A DNA stretch of 64,000 bases, from contig NZ_PGET01000001.1 of NCBI RefSeq assembly GCF_002797975.1, positions 372,001-436,000 of the forward strand, read 5' to 3'. The DNA comes from [Clostridium] celerecrescens 18A. GTDB lineage: Bacteria > Bacillota > Clostridia > Lachnospirales > Lachnospiraceae. A program made the position numbers and the translations under genes. The notes beneath the pieces were generated by a model. That model was not told where the DNA came from and did no database searches. It was given only the letters and a program-made list of their open reading frames with translations. Positions within the stretch are counted from its first letter, which is position 1; every line of letters begins with the position of its first letter. Shown one piece after another: positions 49,894 through 58,397 of the stretch.

Positions 49894-50754
49894 ATGCTGA
49901 TCACAATGAAGGCAATTTTAGAGCTGGCGGAAGTAAAAAACATAGCAATAGGGGCATTTAACATTACTTCCCTGGAAGGGATCCAGGCGGTGCTCGAGGC
50001 CTCGGAAGAATTAAACCAGCCGGTAATCCTGCAATTTGCCCCGGTACATGAGGCAATCATCCCCATGAAGGTCATAGGTCCTATTATGCTCATGATGGCA
50101 GAAAGGGCTTCGGTACCGGTAGCTGTGCATCTGGATCATGGCGATGATTTAAGCATACTGAAGAAGGCCTTGGATATGGGATTTACTTCAGTCATGTATG
50201 ACGGTTCTGCCCTGACCTTTGAGGAGAATGCAGCCAACACAAGGATCGCAGTTGAGATGGCAGGGACATACGCTGCATCTGTGGAAGCGGAAATCGGGGC
50301 CATGGGAAGACAGGAATTCTCCAGTATAGGAGAGGGAGAAGAGGGCGAAGCCATGGAAGGCTGCTATACGGACCCGGAGCAGGCGGAGAGATTTGTAAAA
50401 ACCACGGGAATCGATGCCCTTGCATGCTCCTTTGGAACGGTTCACGGACTTTACATTACGGAACCAAAGCTGGATTTTGACCGGATCAGTCAGATAAAAA
50501 ACAGGATCGGACTTCCCATAGTTATGCATGGAGGCTCTGGTGTCAGTGACCAGGACTTCCGTAAGTGCATCAATAATGGCGTCCGTAAGATCAATTATTA
50601 TACATACTTAGCGAAGGCTGGCGGAATGCATGTAAAAGAAAAGGCCATGAAGTCGGAAGGATATGTATATTATCATGATGTGACCTTATGGGGGATCGAA
50701 GCCATGAAAAAGGATGTGCTTCATACCATAAGAGTATTTTCCAATCTGGAATAA
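49894..50754 (+). CDS. Class II fructose/ketose-bisphosphate aldolase family protein
   Basis: 286 residues, the normal length for zinc-dependent aldolases of the FbaA/GatY/KbaY family. It has IGAFNITSLEGIQAVLEA, the zinc-binding VHLDHGDD (about residue 80), the DGSALTFEENAANT segment, FGTVHGLY and VMHGGSGVSDQDF. They cleave ketose (bis)phosphates to dihydroxyacetone phosphate plus an aldehyde. The usual late N.AT/NTDL motif reads INYYTY, so substrate choice may differ from fructose-1,6-bisphosphate. It lies between a PfkB kinase and a D-lyxose isomerase. The ATG follows AGGAGG. Confidence 0.9.
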   Translation: MLITMKAILELAEVKNIAIGAFNITSLEGIQAVLEASEELNQPVILQFAPVHEAIIPMKVIGPIMLMMAERASVPVAVHLDHGDDLSILKKALDMGFTSVMYDGSALTFEENAANTRIAVEMAGTYAASVEAEIGAMGRQEFSSIGEGEEGEAMEGCYTDPEQAERFVKTTGIDALACSFGTVHGLYITEPKLDFDRISQIKNRIGLPIVMHGGSGVSDQDFRKCINNGVRKINYYTYLAKAGGMHVKEKAMKSEGYVYYHDVTLWGIEAMKKDVLHTIRVFSNLE

Positions 50755-50765
50755 GGAGGTTTCCG

Positions 50766-51446
50766 ATGAAACGTTCAGAAATAAACAAGGCTTTAAGGGA
50801 AATGGAAGAGATGGCAAAGGCATGTGGCTTTGTCCTTCCTCCGTTTTGCCATTTTACGCCGGATGAGTGGAAGGAAACAGGCCATGATTATGATGAGATC
50901 CGTGACAACATGCTGGGCTGGGATATTACGGATTTTGGAATGGGCGACTTTGATAAGGTGGGATTTTCTCTGATCACACTGCGAAACGGAAATGTGAACA
51001 TGGAGAAATATACAAAGCCATATGCGGAAAAGCTGCTTTATATTAAGGTAGGCCAATCCGCAGCCATGCATTTTCATTGGACGAAAATGGAGGACATTAT
51101 CAACAGGGGCGGAGGAAATGTGCTCATCCGGGTCTATGAGTCCATGGCAGATGGGGAATTTGCGGATACGGATGTGACTGTTCACAGTGATGGTCGGGAA
51201 TATAAGGTGGCTGCAGGGACCCAGGTAAAGCTGTGTCCGGGAGAAAGCATTACCATCTATCCGGGACTGTACCATGATTTTGAACTGGAGCCGGGAACCG
51301 GTCCTGTACTTTTGGGAGAAGTTTCCATGTGCAACGATGACAAAGGGGATAACCGGTTTTATCTTCCTGCCGGTCGTTTCCCTGAGATTGAAGAGGATGA
51401 GCCTCCCTACCGTCTTCTTTGCAACGAATATCCAGCGGCGGAATAA
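50766..51446 (+). CDS. D-lyxose ketol-isomerase family protein
   Basis: 226-residue cupin-fold sugar isomerase that interconverts D-lyxose and D-xylulose, often also D-mannose and D-fructose. The metal ligands are visible as MHFHWTKMEDI (two His and a Glu, about residues 103-112) and the later YPGLYHDFE His. The N-terminal FVLPPFCHFTPDEW and the end with DDKGDNRFYLPAGRFP are typical of the family. The correct start is ATG 50766, just after AAGGAGG. The frame also runs upstream inside the aldolase gene. It supplies the ketose for the kinase encoded two genes upstream. Confidence 0.88.
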   Translation: MKRSEINKALREMEEMAKACGFVLPPFCHFTPDEWKETGHDYDEIRDNMLGWDITDFGMGDFDKVGFSLITLRNGNVNMEKYTKPYAEKLLYIKVGQSAAMHFHWTKMEDIINRGGGNVLIRVYESMADGEFADTDVTVHSDGREYKVAAGTQVKLCPGESITIYPGLYHDFELEPGTGPVLLGEVSMCNDDKGDNRFYLPAGRFPEIEEDEPPYRLLCNEYPAAE

Positions 51447-51496
51447 GGCGTTGCAAAACCTGGATCCTCAAGAGAGCAGCATAAAAATGTTACATT

Positions 51497-51554
51497 TGTC
51501 ATATAAAACTCATTACATTGTGCACATGTTTTAAAAATAAACTCATGATATGAT
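51497..51554 (+). promoter_or_regulatory. Regulatory block and weak promoter of the ribose-type importer operon
   Basis: TGTCATATAA (51497-51506), then CTCATTACATT, then ATTGTGCA (51517-51524), the same pieces as at 48630-48676. TATGAT (51549-51554) is a plausible -10, but no good -35 is found 17 bases upstream (ATGTTT), as expected for an activator-dependent promoter. Confidence 0.5.
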
Positions 51555-51603
51555 AAAAATGTAGCAAATATAACAATCATATTGTGTGTAAGGAGGAAGT
51601 AAC

Positions 51604-52707
51604 ATGAAAAAAAGCACAAAAAAATTAACTATAATGTTAATTTGTGCAGCTCTTGCAGGAATCTCTCTGGCAGGGTGCAGCAATGGGGAGCCAGAGACGA
51701 AAGCGCCTGAGACAACGGCAGCCGCCACTACGGCAGCAGAGACAAAAGCAGCCGCGGAGACAAAAGCAGCCGCAGAGACAAAGGCAGCGGTAAAATCCGA
51801 ATCCGGTGTCAACATGGCTGATGCCAATGTGAAGAAAAAAGATCCAAGCAAACACTATAAATTCGGATATACCTGCATGGATGGTACAAACCCATTCTTC
51901 GTTACCATTGAGAAGACCATGCGGGAAATGGTTGAGGCCCAGGGCGATGAGCTTATTTCTGTGGATCCGGCCAATGATGTAACCCTTCAGATCACTCAGG
52001 TGGAAGATTTGATTTCCCAGAGTATTGATGCCATGTTCATGAACCCGGCGGAAGCGGAAGGCATTCTGCCGGCTCTGGATCAGCTAAAGGCGGCTAATGT
52101 TCCCATCGTAGGCTTTGATACGGAAGTGGCTGATTTGTCTTACCTGATTTCCTACACAGGATCCGATAACTATAATGCCGGTTTTGTATGCGGCGAGGAC
52201 CTGGTTAAGAAGTGTCCGGAGGGCGGAGATATCATTGTACTTGATTCCCCTACCATGAATTCCGTAACCGACAGAACCAACGGCTTCCTGGATGCGATCA
52301 AAGGACATAACTTTAACATCGTAGCCCAGCAGGATGCAAAGGGCAACTTACAGGTTGCCATGGGCATTGCAGAAGACCTTCTCCAGGCACACGGCGATGT
52401 GGTTGCCATCTTCGGCGGCAACGATCCGACAGCACTTGGAGCCCTGGCAGCCGCCAATGCAGCAGGAATCAAGGACTGCAAGATCTACGGCGTAGACGGT
52501 TCTCCTGATATCAAGGCTGAGATGGCTTCCGGTGAGTCCCTTATTGAAGGAAGCGGCGCACAGTCACCGGTTAAGATCGCACAGTCTGCAGTCAATATTA
52601 TGTACTCTTATTTAAATGGTGATAAAGTAGATGACCGTTATCCGGTAGAAACCTTCCTGATTACATCTGATAATGTAAAGGATTTCGGAACAGACGGCTG
52701 GCAGTAA
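51604..52707 (+). CDS. Ribose-type ABC transporter substrate-binding lipoprotein
   Basis: 367 residues. A lipoprotein signal peptide ends in SLAGCSN. Then comes a low-complexity linker of ETKAAA-type repeats (about residues 36-62), then a complete type I periplasmic binding domain (Peripla_BP_4, RbsB-like) with GYTCMDGTNPFF, GFDTEVADLSYLISYTGSDN, GGNDPTALGALAA and YGVDGSPD. It captures a sugar for the ATPase and permease encoded next. It is clearly paralogous to the lipoprotein at 55434 (shared GGNDPTALGALAA, AQSP.KI and DGWQ end). The ATG follows AAGGAGGAAG. Confidence 0.9.
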   Translation: MKKSTKKLTIMLICAALAGISLAGCSNGEPETKAPETTAAATTAAETKAAAETKAAAETKAAVKSESGVNMADANVKKKDPSKHYKFGYTCMDGTNPFFVTIEKTMREMVEAQGDELISVDPANDVTLQITQVEDLISQSIDAMFMNPAEAEGILPALDQLKAANVPIVGFDTEVADLSYLISYTGSDNYNAGFVCGEDLVKKCPEGGDIIVLDSPTMNSVTDRTNGFLDAIKGHNFNIVAQQDAKGNLQVAMGIAEDLLQAHGDVVAIFGGNDPTALGALAAANAAGIKDCKIYGVDGSPDIKAEMASGESLIEGSGAQSPVKIAQSAVNIMYSYLNGDKVDDRYPVETFLITSDNVKDFGTDGWQ

Positions 52708-52729
52708 AAGAAATTCAGAAAGTGCTGTG

Positions 52730-52776
52730 GGAGGGTGTCTCAAAACAGGAGAAACATTGGGTTTGGGACGCCCTCC
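52730..52776 (+). other. Strong intercistronic stem-loop after the binding-protein gene
   Basis: A 15-bp stem with two G-T pairs joins 52730-52744 and 52762-52776. No U-tract follows (AGGCGCTTT). As after the LivK gene, it probably protects the abundant binding-protein mRNA or causes partial termination before the ATPase gene. Confidence 0.7.
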
Positions 52777-52838
52777 AGGCGCTTTAAATCGGTAAATCCC
52801 AGAAGACAATGCAATCGTTAGAACAGGCAGGTGAGTTT

Positions 52839-54326
52839 ATGAGCGAAAAGATTCTGCTTCAGATGAAAAATATCCATAAATCCTTCCCGGGAGTAAAGGC
52901 GCTTACAGGAGTGGATCTAGAACTCCGTACCGGTGAGGTCCATGCGCTTCTTGGGGAGAACGGAGCCGGAAAGTCAACGTTAATAAAGGTTTTAGGCGGC
53001 ATTTATATAGCGGAAGAGGGAGAGATTTTCATTGATGGCCATAAGGTGATCATTGACGGGGTAAATACCTCCCATGCAAACGGTATCTCTATCATTCATC
53101 AGGAGCTGGTGCTGGTACCTCATATGACCGTAGCGGAAAATATCTTTCTGGGACGGGAGCCGGGAAAGGGCGGCTGGATCAATCATGAAGCAATGGAGAA
53201 GGAAGCCCAGAAATTACTTGATGATTATCATATGAACATTCATGCAGATACACTCGTTAAGAATTTGACGATCGCCCAGCAACAGATGGTGGAGATTGTA
53301 AAGGCAATTTCCTATCATTCAAAGATCCTTGTTATGGATGAGCCGACTTCTTCTATTTCAGATAAAGAAGTGGAATTCCTGTTTAAGACCATGCGGGTGC
53401 TGACAAAGAAAGGTGTAGGTATCATTTACATTTCCCACAAAATGGATGAACTGGAACAGATCTGTGACAGGGTGACCGTATTGCGGGATGGTGCCTTTGT
53501 AGGAACGGAAGTTGTAAAAGATACGACGAGAGATAAGCTGATCGCCATGATGGTCGGCCGGGAGCTGACCAAGTACTATACCCGGGATTATCTGGAACCA
53601 GGCGAAGTGGTATTAAAATGTGAAAATATAGCAGACGGAAACATGGTAAAGGGAGCCAGCTTTGAGCTGTGCAAAGGAGAAATCATAGGATTTGCAGGAC
53701 TTGTGGGGGCAGGTCGCAGTGAAGCCATAAAATGCATCTTCGGCCTTACCCCGGGTTCTACCGGAAAGATTTTCGTGGAGGGCAGGGAAGTGAAGATCAA
53801 ATCTCCCGTTGATGCCATGAAATACGGAATCGCTCTGGTCCCGGAGGACAGGAAGCAGGAGGGAATTTACAAGGTGCAGACCGTCCGCTTTAACTCTACC
53901 ATTGAAGTGCTTAAATCCTTTATAAAAGGAATCTGGGTGGATTCGAAAAAAGAAGAAAGGATCACTCAGGAATATATTGATATGATGGATACCAGAACTC
54001 CATCTCAGGAGCAGTTGATAGGAAACTTGTCCGGCGGAAACCAACAGAAGGTCATGATCGGAAGATGGCTTGCCACTTCTCCTAAGATCCTGATTCTTGA
54101 TGAGCCTACCAGAGGCGTGGACGTTGGCGCAAAATCAGAGATCTACGGGATTATGAATGAGCTGGTTAAAGACGGCATGTCGATCATCATGATTTCCTCC
54201 GAGCTGCCAGAGATCTTAAACATGAGCGACCGGGTTTATGTCATGTGCGACGGCAGGGTCACAGGCTGTTTCAGCCATGAGGAAAGCGTCACGCAGGAAG
54301 AGATCATGAAGCTGGCAGCAAAGTAG
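52839..54326 (+). CDS. Sugar ABC transporter ATPase, RbsA/MglA type
   Basis: 495 residues with two fused ABC domains as in RbsA/XylG. The first has GENGAGKST, a degenerate signature LTIAQQQMVEIVKAI and LVMDEPTSS. The second has a degenerate Walker A-like GLVGAGRSE, signature LSGGNQQKVMIGRWL and LILDEPTRGVD. This half-degenerate pattern is normal in the family. I prefer ATG 52839 (AGGTGAG upstream), which gives the usual N-terminus; an ATG at 52809 would add ten residues. Together with the preceding lipoprotein and the following permease it makes a complete importer. Confidence 0.9.
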   Translation: MSEKILLQMKNIHKSFPGVKALTGVDLELRTGEVHALLGENGAGKSTLIKVLGGIYIAEEGEIFIDGHKVIIDGVNTSHANGISIIHQELVLVPHMTVAENIFLGREPGKGGWINHEAMEKEAQKLLDDYHMNIHADTLVKNLTIAQQQMVEIVKAISYHSKILVMDEPTSSISDKEVEFLFKTMRVLTKKGVGIIYISHKMDELEQICDRVTVLRDGAFVGTEVVKDTTRDKLIAMMVGRELTKYYTRDYLEPGEVVLKCENIADGNMVKGASFELCKGEIIGFAGLVGAGRSEAIKCIFGLTPGSTGKIFVEGREVKIKSPVDAMKYGIALVPEDRKQEGIYKVQTVRFNSTIEVLKSFIKGIWVDSKKEERITQEYIDMMDTRTPSQEQLIGNLSGGNQQKVMIGRWLATSPKILILDEPTRGVDVGAKSEIYGIMNELVKDGMSIIMISSELPEILNMSDRVYVMCDGRVTGCFSHEESVTQEEIMKLAAK

Positions 54327-54344
54327 GAAAGAGGGGAAAATCAA

Positions 54345-55313
54345 ATGGCAACAAGACTTCAAAAAAACATAAAACAATACTTAAAAGACAATATCGGTAT
54401 TATCGGGGCATTGCTGATCCTGTGTATTTTCTTATCCGTTTTTCCAAAGACCAGCGGCGCCTTCCTGACACATAAGAACATGTTCAATGTGTTAAGGCAG
54501 ATTTCATCAAACTTATTCCTGGCATGCGGCATGACTATGGTCATCATTTTGGGAGGCATCGACCTTTCCGTCGGTTCTATCATTGCCTTGTCCGGCTGTG
54601 TGGCCGCCGGTTGTGTGGCCCGCTATAACCTTCCCATATTTGCAGCTATCATCATTGGCATCCTCATTGGCATGGCAGTGGGCATGATGAATGGTGTGGT
54701 CATTTCCAAAACAACCATTCCACCGTTTATTGTGACCCTTGCTACCATGAATGTGGCGAAGGGTCTGGCATATGTCTATACCGGTGGTTCACCGGTGCGT
54801 GTGGTTACGAAGGCATGGCAGTTTCTCGGCGCCGGTTACATCGGTGGTGTTCCAACACCGGTCATACTTTTGGTATTTGTCCTCATGATAACTGCGGTTA
54901 TTATGAATAAGACAAAGCTGGGGCGCCATATCTACGCAGTGGGCGGCAATGCCCAGGCGGCGAAATTTTCCGGCATCAGCACAGCCAGGGTAAAGCTTCT
55001 GGTTCATACATATTCCGGTATTATGGCCGGCCTTGCCGGCGTGGTATTGGCCTCCCGCATGTACTCCGGGCAGCCAACCGCAGGTGACGGGGCGGAAATG
55101 GATGCCATTGCAGCAGTAGTGGTAGGAGGTACTTCCATGGCAGGCGGTTCCGGAAAGATCGGCGGAACCATTATCGGCGGCCTTATTATCGGTGTGTTAA
55201 ACAACGGGCTCAATCTGATGAATGTCAATTCCTTCTGGCAATATGTAGTAAAGGGCATCGTCATACTCCTGGCTGTATTCATCGACTATTTAAGAAATAA
55301 AAAGAAGGATTGA
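54345..55313 (+). CDS. Sugar ABC transporter permease, RbsC type
   Basis: 322 residues with eight to ten hydrophobic segments. Family blocks: LRQISSNLFLACGMTMVIILGGIDLSVGSIIALSG (about residues 49-83), GGNAQAAKFSGI (about residue 204), and the late GAEMDAIAAVVVGGTSMAGGSGKIGGTIIG region. It forms the homodimeric channel for the sugar. The ATG follows AGAGGGG, 18 bases after the ATPase stop. Confidence 0.9.
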   Translation: MATRLQKNIKQYLKDNIGIIGALLILCIFLSVFPKTSGAFLTHKNMFNVLRQISSNLFLACGMTMVIILGGIDLSVGSIIALSGCVAAGCVARYNLPIFAAIIIGILIGMAVGMMNGVVISKTTIPPFIVTLATMNVAKGLAYVYTGGSPVRVVTKAWQFLGAGYIGGVPTPVILLVFVLMITAVIMNKTKLGRHIYAVGGNAQAAKFSGISTARVKLLVHTYSGIMAGLAGVVLASRMYSGQPTAGDGAEMDAIAAVVVGGTSMAGGSGKIGGTIIGGLIIGVLNNGLNLMNVNSFWQYVVKGIVILLAVFIDYLRNKKKD

Positions 55314-55326
55314 AATCACATCCTTA

Positions 55327-55361
55327 CAAAAAGCGTTTCCTTAACGGAGAGACGCTTTTTG
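55327..55361 (+). terminator. Intrinsic terminator of the sugar importer operon
   Basis: CAAAAAGCGT (55327-55336) pairs with ACGCTTTTTG (55352-55361); the T-run is in the 3' arm. It separates the importer from the sensor genes, so these probably have a separate or read-through transcript. Confidence 0.8.
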
Positions 55362-55433
55362 TGATATACTGTCCATGAAAGAAGCACTGCGGATTTATTG
55401 ACAATAAATAAACAACCATGGAGACTGAAGCAC

Positions 55434-56381
55434 ATGAAGATGAGGACAGGACGATTTATTCTGATTTTAGCAATATTGGCTGTTTTGCCCGGATGCAGAA
55501 GAAATGAGAAAGGCCCCAGACAACACGAGGCCCTCCTTTTTGGGGCGACCTATATGACAAGGAACAACCCTTATTTTGACATTCTGAACCAGGGAATCGA
55601 AGAAGTGGTGGTAGCCAACGGGGATATTCTTCTCACCAGGGATCCCCTTCAGGACCAGGAGAAACAGAATGAGCAGATTTTGGAATTGATCCATGAGGGA
55701 ATCTGCATGCTGTTTCTAAATCCTGTGGACTGGGAGGCTGTTACCCCTGCCCTTGACGCATGCAAAGAGGCAGGAGTTGCTGTCATCAATGTGGATACCG
55801 CGGTAAAGGACCGGGATTCTGTCATATCCATCATAGAAACGGACAATTATCAGGCAGGGCAGATTTGTGCCCTGGATATGATGAAGAGGAAGAAATCCGC
55901 CAATATTATAATTCTGGACAACCCCATACAAATGTCCATCACCTACCGTTCCCAGGGATTTACCGATGCAATTGCGGGCAATGACAATTACCGGGTGGTA
56001 TACCGTCATGCAGCAGCCGGGGAAATTGAGGTGTCTTCCAAAGTGATGGAGGAAATTTTGCGTAAAAATATTGACTTTGATGTCATCCTGGGCGGCAACG
56101 ATCCGACGGCGCTGGGAGCCCTTGCGGCTTTGCAGCAGGCCAGGAGGGAGGAAGGAATCCTGATCTACGGGATCGACGGTTCCCCTGATTTTAAATCGAT
56201 CCTGGATATGGGCTATGTAACCGGAACCAGCGCCCAAAGCCCCAAGTCCATCGGCAGGGTGGCGGCGGAAACGGCTTACCGTTATCTGGCAGGAGAACCG
56301 GTGGATAAATACATAAGCCTGCCCAGTACATTGATTACAAAGGACAATCTTGAAAATTACGAAATTGACGGTTGGCAGTAG
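55434..56381 (+). CDS. Periplasmic-binding-protein-like lipoprotein, probable sugar sensor for the adjacent kinase
   Basis: 315 residues. A signal peptide with lipobox VLPGC is followed by an RbsB-type binding domain (FGATYMTRNNPYFDIL, GGNDPTALGALAAL, YGIDGSPDFK, end DGWQ), closely related to the importer's binding protein but without the ETKAAA linker. It stands ten bases before the histidine kinase gene and not in the importer operon. This layout matches binding proteins that sense rather than transport, such as XylFII with LytS in Clostridium beijerinckii. I use ATG 55434 (GGAG ten bases upstream); two ATGs lie close together, and the start is uncertain by two codons. Confidence 0.85.
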   Translation: MKMRTGRFILILAILAVLPGCRRNEKGPRQHEALLFGATYMTRNNPYFDILNQGIEEVVVANGDILLTRDPLQDQEKQNEQILELIHEGICMLFLNPVDWEAVTPALDACKEAGVAVINVDTAVKDRDSVISIIETDNYQAGQICALDMMKRKKSANIIILDNPIQMSITYRSQGFTDAIAGNDNYRVVYRHAAAGEIEVSSKVMEEILRKNIDFDVILGGNDPTALGALAALQQARREEGILIYGIDGSPDFKSILDMGYVTGTSAQSPKSIGRVAAETAYRYLAGEPVDKYISLPSTLITKDNLENYEIDGWQ

Positions 56382-56390
56382 GTAAAAGAG

Positions 56391-57704
56391 ATGGAAGCAG
56401 AAAAAATTAACAGCCGGATCGGCCTCCTTCAGGTGGGGATTCTGGCCTTAAACATGATCTCGGTCATGGGGATCAGCATATTTATTTACTGGACAATTGA
56501 AAAAATCCGCAGGGCGTATGCAGCAAGGGAGTTCTTAAACGGGATCCAGGCGGTCGTATGGTATCCTTATGCAAAAATCTGGCTCTGTGCCCTTCTTTTA
56601 GGAATGCTGACCTTAAGCATGGTAATTCGTGACCGTTTGTTTCCCAATAACAGCAAGGTCATCCTCACCAGCCTGGTTGCAGATTTTATCATTTGCTTTA
56701 TGATCATTATTCTTTTAAATTTTAACTATAACGGAATCCTGCTTCTGGTGTTCTCCAATGTCATCATGTATGTGAAGAACGGGAAATCCAGATATATCCT
56801 GGCTGCCGTTGCCATCGGAAGCTTTATATTGGCTGACTATGAGCTATTGTCCATTTCTTACCGACTGTACTCCATCCAGGATTATATCTCTTATTACAGC
56901 GCATCGGTGCAGCAGTACCTTTTAAGTGCATACAACATTTTAATATCCTTAAATGTTATTGTGTTTGTTGTATACTGTGTTAACATCATCAACGAGCAGC
57001 AGGGTAATTTAGATGAGATTCACGGACTCAATGAAAAGCTTCAGGAGGTCAATGAGCAGCTTCAAAAGTATTCCCTCATGGCTGAAAAAATGGCTGAAAC
57101 AAGGGAGAGGAACCGTCTGGCCAGGGAGATACATGACACCCTGGGCCATACCCTGACCGGGATTGCAGCAGGGATCGATGCCTGTCTTGCCATCATTGGT
57201 ACTTCCCCGGAGCAAACCAAAAAGCAGCTGGAGCTAATCTCCAAGGTCACAAGAGATGGGATAAAGGACATCCGCCGTTCGGTAAGCGAATTAAGGCCGG
57301 ATGCCTTGGAGCGTTTCAGCCTGGAATATGCGATTAACAAAATGGTCACGGATATTAATGCGGTTTCAGAAACCAGGATCTATTTTGATTGCAGGGTCCA
57401 GAACTTAAAGTTTGATGAAGATGAGGAGAATGCCATTTACCGTGTGGTTCAGGAAGGGATCACCAATGCCATGCGCCACGGACATGCAAAGGAGATCTGG
57501 ATCACCATGAAAAGGGAAAATCAGGACATCCTGATTCAGATTAAGGACAATGGAATCGGGTGTAAGGAAATGAAAAACGGCTTCGGAACAAAGCACATGA
57601 AAGAGCGGATCAGGATGTTAAGCGGAGTTGTGACGTTTGACGGAAGCAATGGGTTCATCGTCAATGCAAGAATACCGATTCGGAGGGGGGAGACTTATGA
57701 TTAA
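56391..57704 (+). CDS. Membrane sensor histidine kinase (HisKA_3/NarL-partner type)
   Basis: 437 residues. The N-terminal half has about six hydrophobic segments (residues 10-200) with little extracytoplasmic loop, so ligand detection may rely on a partner protein. A coiled-coil (about 205-240) leads to the dimerisation/phosphoacceptor motif LAREIHDTLGHTLTGIA with His248. The ATPase domain has EENAIYRVVQEGITNAMRHGHA (N box) and IKDNGIGC with a late GFGTKHMKERI. It should phosphorylate the response regulator encoded next; the two genes overlap by eight bases. The preceding lipoprotein is the likely ligand-binding subunit. Confidence 0.9.
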   Translation: MEAEKINSRIGLLQVGILALNMISVMGISIFIYWTIEKIRRAYAAREFLNGIQAVVWYPYAKIWLCALLLGMLTLSMVIRDRLFPNNSKVILTSLVADFIICFMIIILLNFNYNGILLLVFSNVIMYVKNGKSRYILAAVAIGSFILADYELLSISYRLYSIQDYISYYSASVQQYLLSAYNILISLNVIVFVVYCVNIINEQQGNLDEIHGLNEKLQEVNEQLQKYSLMAEKMAETRERNRLAREIHDTLGHTLTGIAAGIDACLAIIGTSPEQTKKQLELISKVTRDGIKDIRRSVSELRPDALERFSLEYAINKMVTDINAVSETRIYFDCRVQNLKFDEDEENAIYRVVQEGITNAMRHGHAKEIWITMKRENQDILIQIKDNGIGCKEMKNGFGTKHMKERIRMLSGVVTFDGSNGFIVNARIPIRRGETYD

Positions 57705-58365
57705 AGTATTGATTGCGGATGATCAGGAATTGATCCGTCAGAGCCTGCAAATCGTATTAAACAGCAGGCAGGACATGATGGTGACTGATGTGGCCTCAGA
57801 CGGCCAGGAGGTGATCCGGTGCGTGAGGAAGAACGTGCCGGATGTGATTTTAATGGATGTGCGGATGCCAAAGATGGACGGAGTGCAGTGCACAAAGATC
57901 ATTAAGGAAAGCTATCCCCAGATTAAGATCATTATACTGACCACCTTTGATGATGATGAATACGTTTATAATGCGTTGAAATACGGGGCAAGCGGGTACA
58001 TGCTTAAAGGTGTTTCCATGGATGAGCTGGTAGGAGCCATTACAACGGTTTACAATGGCTGGGCAATGATCAATCCGGATATTGCAACAAAGGTTCTGCG
58101 TTTCTTTTCTCAGATGGCCCAGGCGGATGAAACCATTTCTGTCCGGGAGAAAAACATGGACGAACTGACCAGAACGGAATGGAAGATCATCGCCCAGGTG
58201 GAGAAGGGGGCCAGCAACAAGGAAATCGCAAAGGCCTTGAACCTTTCTGAGGGAACGGTCCGCAATTACTTGAGCACGATTTTAAACAAGCTGGATTTAA
58301 GGGACCGCACCCAGCTGGCGATCTGGGCTGTCCAGACCAATGTAAGAAAGCGGATAGATACTTAG
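57697..58365 (+). CDS. NarL/FixJ-type response regulator
   Basis: 222 residues. An N-terminal receiver domain (VLIADDQELIRQSL, phosphorylated Asp54 in VILMDVRMP, T and K switch residues in ILTTFDDDEYV and GYMLKG) is joined to a C-terminal LuxR-type helix-turn-helix (LTRTEWKIIAQVEKGASNKEIAKALNLSEGTVRNYLSTIL). I chose ATG 57697 after GGAGGGGGG; the frame extends upstream only inside the kinase gene. Likely targets are the two operons with the shared upstream block (48630-48676 and 51497-51524). Confidence 0.93.
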   Translation: MIKVLIADDQELIRQSLQIVLNSRQDMMVTDVASDGQEVIRCVRKNVPDVILMDVRMPKMDGVQCTKIIKESYPQIKIIILTTFDDDEYVYNALKYGASGYMLKGVSMDELVGAITTVYNGWAMINPDIATKVLRFFSQMAQADETISVREKNMDELTRTEWKIIAQVEKGASNKEIAKALNLSEGTVRNYLSTILNKLDLRDRTQLAIWAVQTNVRKRIDT

Positions 58366-58397
58366 TATGCAAATAGAAGAACAAAGGGGTAACAGGA

